A DNA stretch of 64,000 nucleotides from an uncultured Sutterella sp. (GTDB lineage: Bacteria > Pseudomonadota > Gammaproteobacteria > Burkholderiales > Burkholderiaceae_F): NCBI GenBank assembly GCA_900770335.1, contig CAAGKD010000164.1:1-64000 (forward strand). The letters run 5' to 3'. Every line of letters starts with the position of its first letter. Position 1 is the stretch's first letter. Below the pieces are notes generated by a model. That model saw nothing but the letters and a program-made list of their open reading frames with translations, ran no database searches and was not told the origin of the DNA. A program made the translations under genes and the position numbers. Of this stretch, positions 1 through 9,178 are shown in pieces.

Positions 1-290
1 CCGACCAGGAAGATCCAGGACTGGGCGAACATGGCGGAGCTGCTCTCGGACTTTAACTGGGCCGACTACCTGCCCTGGGTCTGGAAGGCTCGGAAGGAAG
101 CGCAGGCCAGGTTGCAGGCGGAATTGGCGAAGCAGGCCGCGCAGCAGATGGCCTTGACCGGGCAGCCCCTCCTTATGGAAGCGGCGCTGGGGATGAGTCC
201 TCAGCACCGTTTTTCTTGGGGCCGCCATGCGATGGTAGGGGTTTCTACCATCACGTGTTTTGCACCTATAGTGAAGTTACGTTTGACAGA
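1..290 (+). mobile_element. 3' end of a probable transposase gene and IS terminus (copy 1, runs off the left edge)
   Basis: An open frame enters from the left edge and encodes the C-terminus of a basic, Trp-rich protein (NWADYLPWVWKARKEAQ, then GMSPQHRFSWGRHAMVG). A closely related stretch recurs on the minus strand at about 60708-60972, and similarity in both copies ends at CCTATAGTGAAGT, so this looks like the right end of an insertion sequence. Copy 2 ends in-frame at the TAG inside that string. Here an extra G near 237-240 (four G instead of three) shifts the frame, so the reading frame runs past the element. I do not recognise the transposase family, and the rest of the gene lies outside the window. 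Confidence 0.55.
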
Positions 291-464
291 CAGGGGTCTG
301 CAGCGACGCGCCTCCTCGAAATCATCTGGGACGACGTTACGCTGTCGCTGGTTTCGCTTGTTGCGTTTCTTCTTGATAGCTTTCGCCTTCACCTTCACAC
401 CCGAAACGTGCGCGGCGTAGGAAGCATTGGCGCCATGGAGCGGCGACTTCGCTTGGTTAGAAAC
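201..464 (-). pseudogene. Lysine/arginine-rich open frame beside the IS end, probable gene debris
   Basis: Between the IS terminus and the end of recN the minus strand holds an uninterrupted frame with no good start. It reads HGANASYAAHVSGVKVKAKA, then a KKKRNKR basic run and VVPDDFEEARRCRPL. Its last part reads antisense through the IS end. Codon use is less GC-biased than in neighbouring genes (AAA, GAT, ATA and CGT all occur), which suggests foreign or decaying DNA. It could be the stump of a second mobile-element gene or simple chance. I assign no function. The stretch from 465 to 522 shows nothing further. Confidence 0.25.
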
Positions 465-522
465 TCACGCGTTGCAGGCTCTTCCCGTTGGGCAATATGA
501 GTTTCGGGATTCCAAAGAACGG

Positions 523-2172
523 CTATCGAACAAGCATCTCCTCCGCGAGACTCATTGCCTTCTTCGTAATCAGCATTCCGCCGAGCATCCTGGCGATCTC
601 ATCCACGCGAGCCTTGCCGTTGAGCTCCTTGAGGTAGCTCACGGTCTCGAGTCCGTCCGTGATCTTCTCCACCTTGAGATGGCGGTTTCCGCAGGCGGCG
701 ACCTGCGGCAGATGCGTGATGCAGAGCACCTGCCGGCTTTCGCCAAGCTGCCGCATCATCCGTCCAACCACCTCGCCCGTAGCGCCGCCCACGCCGCTGT
801 CGACCTCATCAAAGACCAGCGTCGGCACCGTGGTGTTGCGCGAAGCGAGCGTGAAGATCGCGAGGCTGATGCGGGAGAGCTCGCCGCCCGAAGCCACCTT
901 GGCAAGCGGACTCCGTTCAACTCCGGGATGCCCCGCCATCGTGAACGTGCAGTGCTCCGCGCCATGCTCCGAAGGCGGACAGGGCTCAAGAACCACGCCG
1001 AAGCTGCCGCCCTTCATGGAGAGCGTCTGCATCTGCTCGGTCACCTCTCGGGAGAAGCGCTCCGCAGCTGCACGGCGCTTTTCTGAAAGCGCCTGGGCCG
1101 CCTTGTCGTACTCGGCTCGCGCAGCCGCCTCGTCCTGTTTGAGCTGATCGAGGTTCTCCTCGTCCTGAAGCTCGGCAAGACGCTTCCTGTTCTCCGCCTG
1201 CATCTCATGGAGAAGTTCAGGCTCGGTGCGGTACTTGCGCGCGAGGTTGAAGTACTTCGAGACCCGGCGGTCCACCTTCTCAAAGCGCAGGCCGTTCGAA
1301 TCCGTGCGGTCGAGAATGATCTCGAGGTCCCCCGCGGCGTCGCTGATGAGCTCGGCCGCGGTGGTGAGCGTTTCGCTGACGTTCGCGAGGCGCGGATCAT
1401 ATTCGGAAAGCGAGTCGAGCCGCATCTGGGCCTTGCTGACAAGGTCCGCCGCTGCGTTCTCGCCCTGCGTAAGCCACTCAATCGACTCGTTGAGCCCCTC
1501 CTCGATGGAGGCGGCGTGCGCCAGCCGGGAGTGCTCCTCGTTGAGGGCCTCCCACTCGCCTTTTTTGGGCGACAGAGCGTCGAGATCCTCAAGGATCCAC
1601 TCGATCTGCTCGATGCGAGTCCTGCGCACCTCAGCGCTCGCCGCGGCCTCCTCAAGGCGCTTCGCACGGGCGCTCCAGGCGGCATGCGCGAGCCTCACGG
1701 CCTCGAGCTCCGCAGCGTCCTCGGCATAGGCGTCGAGAAGCCTCATCTGACAGGCGGGCTTCAGAAGCAGCTGATGCGCATGCTGGCCCTGGATGTCCAC
1801 GAGGGTGTCGCCGAGCTCCCTGAGCTGCGAGAGCGTGACGGAGATGCCGTTGATCCAGGCGCGCGAGCGCCCGCTCCGGTCGATCGTCCGGCGCACGAGC
1901 ACGTTCTCCGCGCCGTCCTCAAGCAAGGCGTTCTCCTGGAGCCACCTGCGCGCCTCGTCGGTGAGCGAAAACTCCGCGACGATGTTGGCGCGCTCGGCGC
2001 CCGTTCGCACAAGGCCGGAGTCGCCGCGCGCCCCGCGCACGAGCTCGATCGCATCGATCAGGATGGACTTGCCCGCGCCCGTCTCGCCCGTGAGGACCGT
2101 GAAGCCCTCGGCAAGGTCGAGCGACAGCTGCTCGATGATGACGAAGTCCTTGAGGTTGAGCGTCGTGAGCAT
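523..2172 (-). CDS. recN: DNA repair protein RecN
   Basis: SMC-like ATPase of double-strand-break repair, 549 residues, the usual length for RecN. Walker A is GETGAGKS (residues 29-36). A long coiled-coil middle follows, then the ABC signature SGGELSRISLAI and a Walker B region TLVFDEVDSGVGG near residue 470. The start at 2172 gives the canonical N-terminus MLTTLNLKDFVIIEQ. It lies 9 bp downstream of nadK on the same strand, so the two are probably co-transcribed, an order common in beta- and gammaproteobacteria. Its 3' end abuts mobile-element debris, and no hairpin terminator is visible after the stop. Confidence 0.97.
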   Translation of the reverse strand: MLTTLNLKDFVIIEQLSLDLAEGFTVLTGETGAGKSILIDAIELVRGARGDSGLVRTGAERANIVAEFSLTDEARRWLQENALLEDGAENVLVRRTIDRSGRSRAWINGISVTLSQLRELGDTLVDIQGQHAHQLLLKPACQMRLLDAYAEDAAELEAVRLAHAAWSARAKRLEEAAASAEVRRTRIEQIEWILEDLDALSPKKGEWEALNEEHSRLAHAASIEEGLNESIEWLTQGENAAADLVSKAQMRLDSLSEYDPRLANVSETLTTAAELISDAAGDLEIILDRTDSNGLRFEKVDRRVSKYFNLARKYRTEPELLHEMQAENRKRLAELQDEENLDQLKQDEAAARAEYDKAAQALSEKRRAAAERFSREVTEQMQTLSMKGGSFGVVLEPCPPSEHGAEHCTFTMAGHPGVERSPLAKVASGGELSRISLAIFTLASRNTTVPTLVFDEVDSGVGGATGEVVGRMMRQLGESRQVLCITHLPQVAACGNRHLKVEKITDGLETVSYLKELNGKARVDEIARMLGGMLITKKAMSLAEEMLVR

Positions 2173-2181
2173 GAGAGAGAC

Positions 2182-3084
2182 TCAGTCGTTCCCCGAGCGG
2201 GCTCCGCCCGCTCGGCAGACGCTCGCAGGGGAGAAGTTCCACTTGAGCTTCCTGCGAAGGAGCTCAAAGTAGTCGAAGTTGAGGGGATGAAGCATCTCAA
2301 TCGTCTGCTCCGAGCGCTCGATGCGCAGAATGTCTCCGGGCTTCACGTCGCAGAACTCCTGCATGTCGAAGTACGCCACGGCGTCCCTCGCGCTCACGAG
2401 CTCGATCTCGACGGTGAGGTTCGCGGGAAGAACGATCGGACGATTCGAGACGGTGTGGGGCGCCACGGGCACGAGCAGCATCGCGTCGAGCGACGGATAG
2501 AGGATCGGTCCGCCCGCGGCGAGCGCATAGGCGGTCGAGCCCGTCGCCGTCGAGCAGATGATGCCGTCGGCGGACTGGCTGCTCATCTGCTGGCCGTCCA
2601 CGTGGATGATGAAGTCCACCATGCCGCCCGCGCGGCCGTGGCTGAAGCCAATGTCGTTGCCCGCGAGGCTCTTGAAGACGGGCTCGCCCTCGCGAAACAC
2701 CGTTCCCTCGAGAAGATGCCTGCGGTCGGAGACGCACTCCCCGCGAAGCATCGCCGGAAGCACCGTGTCCATGTTCTCGAGCACCACGTCGGTGATGAAC
2801 CCCAGGCGCCCGGCGTTGACGCCGATGATGGGGCGGGCATGGCTGGAGATGGCGCGCGCCACACCGAGCATCGTTCCGTCGCCGCCCAAAACGACGGCGA
2901 TGTCGCAGAGGCGCCCGAGCTCGTCGCGCGAGTGTCCCTTGAGATCGCACCGTCTCGCGAGCGTCTCGGCGGCCCGGTCCTCGAGCAGAACCTCGTGCCC
3001 GGCGGCCTGGATGGTTCTCACCAGATGCTCGAGCGGAACGCTCTGGCTCTCGGTGGGCTTGACGAATACGCCGATTTTCTTCAT
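2182..3084 (-). CDS. nadK: NAD kinase
   Basis: ATP-dependent phosphorylation of NAD to NADP, cytosolic. The 300-residue product starts MKKIGVFVKP and has the GGDGT motif at residues 67-71, GRLGFITD, and the second conserved block STATGSTAYALAAGGP. An upstream extension of the frame is possible, but it overlaps the glycosyltransferase coding region and has no NAD kinase character, so the ATG at 3084 is preferred. It is the first gene of a probable nadK-recN unit, 23 bp after the preceding glycosyltransferase stop. Confidence 0.97.
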   Translation of the reverse strand: MKKIGVFVKPTESQSVPLEHLVRTIQAAGHEVLLEDRAAETLARRCDLKGHSRDELGRLCDIAVVLGGDGTMLGVARAISSHARPIIGVNAGRLGFITDVVLENMDTVLPAMLRGECVSDRRHLLEGTVFREGEPVFKSLAGNDIGFSHGRAGGMVDFIIHVDGQQMSSQSADGIICSTATGSTAYALAAGGPILYPSLDAMLLVPVAPHTVSNRPIVLPANLTVEIELVSARDAVAYFDMQEFCDVKPGDILRIERSEQTIEMLHPLNFDYFELLRRKLKWNFSPASVCRAGGARSGND

Positions 3085-3107
3085 GACTGAAATGTTCCGC
3101 GGCCGGC

Positions 3108-3872
3108 TCAGAGCTCGCCGTTGTGGTTCTTGAGGAAGTAGTACTTGATGTACTTGTTCATCGTGTAGAGGGTGTTGTTCGCCGAGAACATGAACCCGGC
3201 CTTGCCGTCGAGGAACCCGCCGTTGATGAAGTAGATTTTGATGAAGGACCAAAATGGACGAAAAACAACGTCGCGCCAGAAGCTGATGCTTCTGCCTTCC
3301 GACAAATATTTCCGGGCGCTGAACTCCGCATATGCATCCATCTTTCGAACATATTGGCCCCATGTCCTGTACGGATAGTGAATCAAGCCGTCTCCGCCGA
3401 TGCGCTCGCTCGGGCACCCGCACCGAACCTCTTCATGCACCTGCCCGTAGACATGAACATGCTTCCGAGGTACCAGGCGGCAAACCCAGTCAGGTCGCAT
3501 GTTGCCATGCTCCGCGCGGATGTTCTGAAAACGATTGTGCCGCTGAACCCAGTAGGCCTTGTCCTCCGGCTTTCCCGCACGCTCGCGGATTTTCTCCGCC
3601 AGATCCGGCGTCACCCGCTCGTCCGCATCGATCAGAAAGACCCAGTGAAACCGAGCCTGCTCGATGCCAAAATTCTTTTGGGCGCCCCAGTCGCCGTTGA
3701 GCACACGGTGAAAGATGCGCGCGCCGTGCTGCTCAGCGATCTCAACCGTTCGGTCGTCGCTGCCGTCATCCACCACGATGATCTCATCGGCGAAAACACA
3801 ACTCCGGAGACAGGCGTCTATGTTGCGCTCCTCGTTGCGCGTGAGCAGAACAACGGATATGCCTTTCTCCAC
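3108..3872 (-). CDS. Family 2 glycosyltransferase, WaaE/KdtX-like
   Basis: GT-A fold glycosyltransferase with ISVVLLTRNEERNI at the N-terminus, VVDDGSDD at residues 33-40 (nucleotide-sugar binding) and the DAD metal motif at 82-84. The sequence follows the WaaE/KdtX group, which adds a hexose to the heptose/Kdo region of the LPS core. The substrate here is inferred, not shown. I chose the GTG at 3872 because AGGGAG sits just upstream and it gives 254 residues, typical of the group. A longer frame reaches a TTG at 3986 but adds residues with no homology. It sits between fabI and nadK, away from any LPS cluster. Confidence 0.85.
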   Translation of the reverse strand: MEKGISVVLLTRNEERNIDACLRSCVFADEIIVVDDGSDDRTVEIAEQHGARIFHRVLNGDWGAQKNFGIEQARFHWVFLIDADERVTPDLAEKIRERAGKPEDKAYWVQRHNRFQNIRAEHGNMRPDWVCRLVPRKHVHVYGQVHEEVRCGCPSERIGGDGLIHYPYRTWGQYVRKMDAYAEFSARKYLSEGRSISFWRDVVFRPFWSFIKIYFINGGFLDGKAGFMFSANNTLYTMNKYIKYYFLKNHNGEL

Positions 3873-3986
3873 ACCGGACTCCCTGGCTCTCTGAATCTGA
3901 CCGAAATCTGAGCGGCGCGCCTCCAAGAAGGAAAAAGGCTCCGGAACGTCGCGCTCCGAAGCCTTCTCTCGCGCCCGACGGGTCAA

Positions 3987-4778
3987 TTATTCCTCATCGA
4001 CGGCCCCCACTGCCACGGCGTGGAAGCCCGCGTCAACGTAGACGATGTCGCCCGTGATGCCGCTCGCGAGGTCCGAGAGCAGGAACGCGGCCGTGTTGCC
4101 GACCTCCTGGATCGTCACGGTGCGTCCGAGGGGCGCAGTCTTCTCCATCACGTGAAGGAGCTTGCTGAAGCCCTTGATGCCCGAGGCGGCAAGCGTGCGG
4201 ATGGGGCCGGCGGAGATGGCGTTGGCGCGGATCCCCTCGCGGCCGAGGCTCGCGGCGAGGTAGCGCGTCGAGGAGTCGAGCGCGGCCTTGGCAAGGCCCA
4301 TGGTGTTGTAGTTCGGAACGACCCGCTCGCCGCCCAGGTACGTGAGCGCGAGGATCGCGCCCTGGCTGCCCTTCATGAGGGGCAGGAACGCCTTGGCGAG
4401 AGCCGGATAGGAGTAGGCCGAAATATCAAGCGCCGTGCGGAAGGCCTCGCGGGAGATGCCCTCGAGGAAGTCGCCGGCGATGGCCTCGCGCGGCGCGTAG
4501 CCGATCGAATGGACGAAGCCGTCAAGACGCCCCCACCTCTCCTCGATGGTCTTCACGGCCGCGTCGATCTGCTCGTCCTTGGAGACGTCGATCTGCATGA
4601 CGATGTCGCTGCCGAATTCGGCGGCGAAGCCGGCGAGACGGTCGCGGAAGCGCTCGTCCGAATAGGAGAAGGCGAGCTCGGCGCCTTCACGATGGCAGGC
4701 CTGCGCGATGCCGTAGGCGATGGAGCGGTTGGAGATCACGCCAGTGATCAGAATCTTCTTGCCGGTGAGGAATCCCAT
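3987..4778 (-). CDS. fabI: Enoyl-[acyl-carrier-protein] reductase [NADH] FabI
   Basis: Last reduction of each fatty-acid elongation cycle. The 263-residue SDR protein has ITGVISNRSIAYGIA (nucleotide loop), Tyr147 in LTYLGG and the catalytic Tyr157-x6-Lys164 in YNTMGLAK, matching the FabI Tyr/Tyr/Lys set. The ATG at 4778 gives the standard MGFLTGKKILITGV start. A longer frame upstream has no family support. The gene stands alone. About 230 bp separate it from mltD, and I see no clear terminator or operator there. Confidence 0.96.
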   Translation of the reverse strand: MGFLTGKKILITGVISNRSIAYGIAQACHREGAELAFSYSDERFRDRLAGFAAEFGSDIVMQIDVSKDEQIDAAVKTIEERWGRLDGFVHSIGYAPREAIAGDFLEGISREAFRTALDISAYSYPALAKAFLPLMKGSQGAILALTYLGGERVVPNYNTMGLAKAALDSSTRYLAASLGREGIRANAISAGPIRTLAASGIKGFSKLLHVMEKTAPLGRTVTIQEVGNTAAFLLSDLASGITGDIVYVDAGFHAVAVGAVDEE

Positions 4779-5010
4779 GCTGTTTCTTCTTTGGAGTGCG
4801 GGGTTGGATGTTCTGCGCTTCCGCCGGACGACCGGCTCATTGCGGGCCGTGCGGCGGAACGCTTGCATTGTAGGCGGGCGCCGCCCCGGGGCGCCATCAC
4901 CCGCCGCAGCCGCCCCGCCCGCCGCTCAAGGCGGCCGAAACGGATGATGCGCGGATGACGCACAGACGCGGTCGGACGGCCGGACGAGGCTCAATGCGGC
5001 CGGAGGACCG

Positions 5011-7167
5011 TCAGGGAATCTGCAGCTCCTGCCCGATCGAGAGGCGGCTCGAGGTGAGGCGGTTGGCGCGCCTCAGCTCCGACACGGTCGTGTCGTTGGC
5101 CGCGGCGATGGAGGTGAGCGTGTCGCCGGCGCGCACGCGGTAGAGCCGAGCGCCGCTCGCGGGCGGCTCGTCCGAGCGGGTCGACGCGCCCGCCCGCGCG
5201 GTCGCGGGGAGCATCAGGCGCTGCCCGACGGAAAGCCGGCTTGACCTCAGGCCGTTCGTCGCGCGCAGCTTCTCGGCCGTCGTTCCGTGGCGAGCGGCGA
5301 TCGAGGTGAGAGTCTCCCCGGCGCGCACGACGTGTTCGGCCGTCGAGGGGCTTGAGGCCGTCGCGGGGGCGGGCGCCTGGGGACGGGCGCCTGAGGCGTC
5401 CGGAATCTCAAGAGGCATGCCGACCCGCAGGACGGACGACGAGAGGCGGTTTTGGCGCCGAAGCTTCACGACGGACACCCCGTACGCGCGGGCGACGCCC
5501 GAGAGCGTGTCGCCCGCCTTCACGGTGTGGATCCGGGCGGACGGACGCTCGGCCTCCTCGCCCGCGCGCGGGATGCGCAGGCGCTGCCCGGCGCGGATCG
5601 CGTTCCCGGAGATGCGGTTGACCATGCGCAGCGTCTCGACCGAAACCCCGTAGCGCTGCGAGATCGCGTAGAGCGACTCGCCCGCGCGAACCGCATGGAT
5701 GACGTGGCTTCCGGAGGCGCCTGCGGCGGAGCTCCCCGAGGACGCGCCGGCGGCGGACGCCGTCCGGCGGATCGGCTCGCGCGCGACGTTGGGCACCGTG
5801 AGGACGAGCCGCTGCCCGACCCTGAGGCTCTTCGTCCTCAGGCGGTTGGCCTGCACGATCGAGCGCTCGGTGATGTGCCAGCGCCGGGCGATCGCGGCGA
5901 TCGAGTCGCCGCTTCTCACGCGGTAGGTGACGCGGCGCCAGGTGGTCTGCGGCGAAAGACGCAGGCGCGCGTCCGCCTCCTCGGCCGAGATGTCCTGCTG
6001 CTCGTCGCCGTCCGCAAGAACGAGCAGCGTCGAGTTGGGCAGGACCTTCCGGCCCGCAGGAATGCCGTTCACGTCCCTCAGGAATGACTCCGTCATGCCG
6101 GCGCGCTCGGCGACGTCCGCGAGGGACTCGCCGCTCTTGAGCCGATAGGTGCTCCAGTGCGAGAGGGGCTGGCCCGAGTCCATCCAGCTTGCGAGGTTGT
6201 CGACGAAGAAGTCCACGCGGTCCGCGGGCAGGAGCATCACGTTGTTGTGCGAGGCGACGATGACGGGAAGCTTGAAGCTCGGATTCAGAGCGCGGAACTC
6301 CGACTCGGACATGCCGGCGAGCTTCGCAGCGGTCTTGAGGTCAATGTCGCGGGGCTTGGTGATCCGCACGAAGAAGGGCTCGTTGCCGACGTCGGGGAGC
6401 TCGATGCCGTACTTGCCCGGGTTCGAGACGATGCGCTTGATCGCCTCGAGCTTCGGGACGTAGTTCGCCGTCTCATTGGGCATCTTCAGGTGCGCGTAGT
6501 CCGTCGGGCGCTTCTGCCGCGCGGCGCGCGCGACGGCGCGCTGCACGCTCCCCTCGCCCCAGTTGTAGGCCGCCAGGGCGAGCTGCCAGTCGTTGAAGAG
6601 GCCGTTCAGGTACTCGAAGTAGTCGAGCGCCGCGCGGGTGCTCTCGAGGACGTCCTGCCGGTCGTCGCGCCAGAGGTTCTGCTCGAGCGAGTAGCTGCGC
6701 CCCGTCGCGGGCATGAACTGCCACAGACCCGCCGCCTTGGCGCGCGAGAGCGCCTCGGGCTGAAAGGCGCTCTCGACAAAGGGCAGAAGCGCGAGCTCCG
6801 TGGGCAGACGCCTCGCCTCGACCTCCTCGACGATGTTGTAGAGATACCGGCTCGCGCGCAGCGCCATGCGCTCGACGTACTTCGGGTCGCGCGCATAGAA
6901 GGTCGTCCAGCGGTCAACCGCGGCGCTCTCGAGCTCAGGGATCGCAAAACCCGATCGGATGCGCTCCCAGACGTCCGACGGAACGCTCCGCTCTTCGCGC
7001 TCGCGCGCGAGCGCCGCCTGCGTCGCGACCTCGTCAACGACGACCCTCGCCTCCTCAGCCGCGCCCTCTCCTTCGCCGTCCGCGGCATGCGCCGGAGAGA
7101 GTCCGGCGAGGCAGAGGGTCGCGCAAAGGGCCGCGATGAGTCGAAGCGAAGGGGGATTTCTGGACAT
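5011..7167 (-). CDS. mltD: Membrane-bound lytic murein transglycosylase D, six LysM repeats
   Basis: Cleaves the MurNAc-GlcNAc bond of peptidoglycan with anhydro-ring formation. The 718-residue product has an N-terminal signal sequence (about 1-28, ending SPAHA) with no lipobox Cys visible. An SLT domain carries the catalytic Glu132 in LPFVESAFQPEAL and the downstream GLWQFMPATGRSY. The second half is a string of six LysM-type repeats, each like YRVRSGDSIAAIARRW followed by an LRVGQRLVL-type end, joined by Ala/Ser linkers. E. coli MltD has far fewer. The ATG at 7167 is chosen for the signal peptide, although no Shine-Dalgarno sequence precedes it. Divergent from the methyltransferase gene. 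Confidence 0.93.
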   Translation of the reverse strand: MSRNPPSLRLIAALCATLCLAGLSPAHAADGEGEGAAEEARVVVDEVATQAALAREREERSVPSDVWERIRSGFAIPELESAAVDRWTTFYARDPKYVERMALRASRYLYNIVEEVEARRLPTELALLPFVESAFQPEALSRAKAAGLWQFMPATGRSYSLEQNLWRDDRQDVLESTRAALDYFEYLNGLFNDWQLALAAYNWGEGSVQRAVARAARQKRPTDYAHLKMPNETANYVPKLEAIKRIVSNPGKYGIELPDVGNEPFFVRITKPRDIDLKTAAKLAGMSESEFRALNPSFKLPVIVASHNNVMLLPADRVDFFVDNLASWMDSGQPLSHWSTYRLKSGESLADVAERAGMTESFLRDVNGIPAGRKVLPNSTLLVLADGDEQQDISAEEADARLRLSPQTTWRRVTYRVRSGDSIAAIARRWHITERSIVQANRLRTKSLRVGQRLVLTVPNVAREPIRRTASAAGASSGSSAAGASGSHVIHAVRAGESLYAISQRYGVSVETLRMVNRISGNAIRAGQRLRIPRAGEEAERPSARIHTVKAGDTLSGVARAYGVSVVKLRRQNRLSSSVLRVGMPLEIPDASGARPQAPAPATASSPSTAEHVVRAGETLTSIAARHGTTAEKLRATNGLRSSRLSVGQRLMLPATARAGASTRSDEPPASGARLYRVRAGDTLTSIAAANDTTVSELRRANRLTSSRLSIGQELQIP

Positions 7168-7459
7168 GGGCGGAGAGCGGTGAAAGGAGACGAAGGAAGG
7201 AGGTGAAAGACGGCGAAAGGCGCGGATCAGGACGGCCCCGGGCGGGGCTGTCGCGAAATGTGACGAAATGCCGCGCAGCCGCCCGACGGAGCCCCGAGGC
7301 GAGTGCGCTAATCTTAATGTCCGGATGCGCGGGAAATCCCGGGCGGAAGCATTCCGCAACGACCGGGACCCGAACGAGCGAACGAAGCGACGGGCAGTCG
7401 CCCGGCTCGCTCCGACCTCTCCGCCGATTCCGATTCCCTCCGGTTTTCCCCTGGACCCG

Positions 7460-8275
7460 ATGCCACAGCCGCGACTCACCTTCTCCGACTTTCTGGAAAC
7501 CGCCCCCGGAAGCCTTCTTCTCGAATGGGAGGAGGCCGCTTATGCGCGGATCACCGAGGACATCTTCGGCGCCGCCGCGATCCAGATCGGGATGCCGCAG
7601 CTCGACACGCTCGCGAGCAACCGCATCGCGTCGCAGTGGCTCATCGAGCCCGCGGGCCAGGTCTTCGCGCCGAAGTCCCCGCGCGAAGGCGTCATCGTCG
7701 CCTCGCCCGAACTCCTGCCGATCGCGGACGAGTCCGCGGACCTCGTGACGCTCCCGCACGCGCTTGACTTCGCGCAGTGCCCGCAGCAGGCGCTGCGCGA
7801 GGCCGTCCGGATCCTTGAGCCCGAGGGCCGACTCGTCCTCACGGCCTTCAACACGCTCGGCCCCTGGTGGCTGCGCCAGCAGTCCGTGCGCCTCGGGGCC
7901 CGGCCCTACCTTCCCTCGGAGCTTCTGCCCATCCCGCTCCACCGCCTCAAGGACTGGTTCTCGCTCCTCGGCCTCGAGATCGACCGAGGGAGCTTCGGCA
8001 TCTACGCCCCGGGCTTCCGGTCCATGAAGCGCCTGCGCGCCTGGGGGTGGCTTGACAAGGCGGGCGACCGCTGGATGCCGCACTTCTCGAACCTCATCCT
8101 GCTCTCGGCCGTGAAGCGCGTCGCACGCCCGCGCATCGTAAACTGCACCCCCCGCTCAGCGCTCGCCGGGCGCGCAGCCGTCGCGGGCATGCCCGCGGCC
8201 TCCGTTGCGGCGCCCGGCGCCCCCATCCGGACATCCGCTCCTGAGCCCGAAGACACCGCACCGAACACGAAATGA
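7460..8275 (+). CDS. Class I SAM-dependent methyltransferase
   Basis: A 271-residue protein with a methyltransferase core of the Methyltransf_11 type. A segment reading [19 protein letters not shown] is followed by [19 protein letters not shown], the usual order of motifs after the SAM-binding region. The substrate cannot be read from the sequence. Proteins of this kind sit between mltD/gloB and rnhA in many betaproteobacteria. Its TGA overlaps the rnhA start by 4 bp (ATGA), so translation is probably coupled. The start at 7460 is the first Met giving a plausible N-terminus. The upstream frame is low-complexity and unlikely to be coding. The C-terminal ~40 residues are Ala/Pro-rich. Confidence 0.85.
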   Translation: MPQPRLTFSDFLETAPGSLLLEWEEAAYARITEDIFGAAAIQIGMPQLDTLASNRIASQWLIEPAGQVFAPKSPREGVIVASPELLPIADESADLVTLPHALDFAQCPQQALREAVRILEPEGRLVLTAFNTLGPWWLRQQSVRLGARPYLPSELLPIPLHRLKDWFSLLGLEIDRGSFGIYAPGFRSMKRLRAWGWLDKAGDRWMPHFSNLILLSAVKRVARPRIVNCTPRSALAGRAAVAGMPAASVAAPGAPIRTSAPEPEDTAPNTK

Positions 8276-8760
8276 CCGAAAAGACTCCCGCCGCCCCTCA
8301 GAAGACGCTTGAGATCTGGACCGACGGCGCCTGCAAGAAGAACCCCGGCGTCGGCGGCTGGGGCGCGTACCTCGTCTGGGGCGACGTCTCGCTCGAGCTC
8401 TACGACGGCGAAATGCTCACCACGAACAACCAGATGGAGCTCACCGCGGTGATCTCGGCGCTCTGCGCAGTGAAGCGCCCCTGCCCGATCATCATCCACA
8501 CGGACAGCAGCTACGTAAAGGACGGCATCACGAAGTGGATCCACGGCTGGAAGCGCAACGGCTGGCGCACCGCCGGAAAGTCTCCCGTCAAGAACGCCGA
8601 GCTCTGGCAGAGGCTTGACGCGCTCGTGAGCCGCCACTCGATCGAGTGGCGCTGGGTGAAGGGCCACAACGGCGACCCGGGCAACGAAAAGGCCGACGAG
8701 CTCGCCAACCTCGGCGTCGAGGCCGCGCTCGGGAAGCGCCCGCCCAAGCTCGGGAGGTGA
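8272..8760 (+). CDS. rnhA: Ribonuclease HI
   Basis: Degrades RNA in RNA:DNA hybrids. The 162 residues carry the active-site set Asp18 ([11 protein letters not shown]), Glu56 (NQMELTAV), Asp78 (HTDSSYV) and Asp142 (NEKADELAN), plus His132 in [13 protein letters not shown]. It overlaps the upstream methyltransferase gene by 4 bp. In related genomes dnaQ often follows rnhA before a tRNA-Val. Here only about 90 bp separate rnhA from the tRNA and dnaQ is absent. A 7-bp hairpin (8772-8791) lies just after the stop but has no U-tract. Confidence 0.97.
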   Translation: MTEKTPAAPQKTLEIWTDGACKKNPGVGGWGAYLVWGDVSLELYDGEMLTTNNQMELTAVISALCAVKRPCPIIIHTDSSYVKDGITKWIHGWKRNGWRTAGKSPVKNAELWQRLDALVSRHSIEWRWVKGHNGDPGNEKADELANLGVEAALGKRPPKLGR

Positions 8761-8805
8761 TCGGAGACAAAAATACCGCATTGACGGTATTCACTGATCC
8801 AGCAC

Positions 8806-8834
8806 TTGCGAAAAATTCGTCTTGCTGACAAAAT
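8806..8834 (+). promoter_or_regulatory. Probable sigma-70 promoter of tRNA-Val
   Basis: TTGCGA (8806-8811) and CAAAAT (8829-8834) are separated by exactly 17 bp. Each matches four of six consensus bases. A start near 8841 would leave a leader of about 12 nt before the tRNA. Confidence 0.5.
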
Positions 8835-8852
8835 TTCGCTTCTCAAAAGCGT

Positions 8853-8927
8853 GCGCGGTTAGCTCAGGGGTAGAGCACTGCCTTCACACGGCAGGGGTCA
8901 CTGGTTCAATCCCAGTACCGCGTACCA
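8853..8927 (+). tRNA. tRNA-Val, anticodon CAC
   Basis: A 75-nt cloverleaf with encoded CCA. The acceptor GCGCGGT pairs with ACCGCGT (one G-U closing pair). The D arm is GCTC..GAGC, the anticodon stem CTGCC/GGCAG encloses loop TTCACAC (anticodon CAC, reads GUG), and the T arm is ACTGG-TTCAATC-CCAGT. It is preceded by its own promoter-like sequence and followed 11 nt later by a strong terminator, so it is probably a single-gene transcript. Confidence 0.96.
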
Positions 8928-8938
8928 CGAATTTCGCG

Positions 8939-8975
8939 AACCCGCTCTGACGACGTCAGGGCGGGTTTGTTCGTT
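8939..8975 (+). terminator. Rho-independent terminator after tRNA-Val
   Basis: A 13-bp stem (8939-8951 with 8955-8967, one G-T pair) and a GAC loop, followed by TGTTCGTTT. Confidence 0.8.
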
Positions 8976-8994
8976 TCCAAAGGCGCAAAACGAC

Positions 8995-9020
8995 GAAGGG
9001 GGCCCGTCTGGCTCCCCTTC
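8995..9020 (-). terminator. Possible terminator after fur
   Basis: Stem GAAGGGG/CCCCTTC extended by an inner GCC/GGC. On the minus strand it is followed by GTCGTTTTG. It lies about 160 bp past the fur stop, so the assignment is tentative. The bases between it and fur (9021-9178) hold nothing I recognise. Confidence 0.35.
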
Positions 9021-9178
9021 ATGCCGGTCAAGACCGGCCCGACCTGATCCGGTCCGTCACGCGCACGCTGCGCGCCGCCGCGTGCTGACGCGAGTCAATG
9101 AGGCGTTCATAACGCTCTGGATGAGCTGGCGCGGATTCGGCCGGCGCAGGGCCGGCCCCCGCCTCGCTCCCTCCGCAG

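Noticed and set aside
1207..3090. 627-codon plus-strand frame over recN and nadK
   Set aside because: Antisense shadow of two certain genes; high GC removes stops. No family features and no ribosome site.
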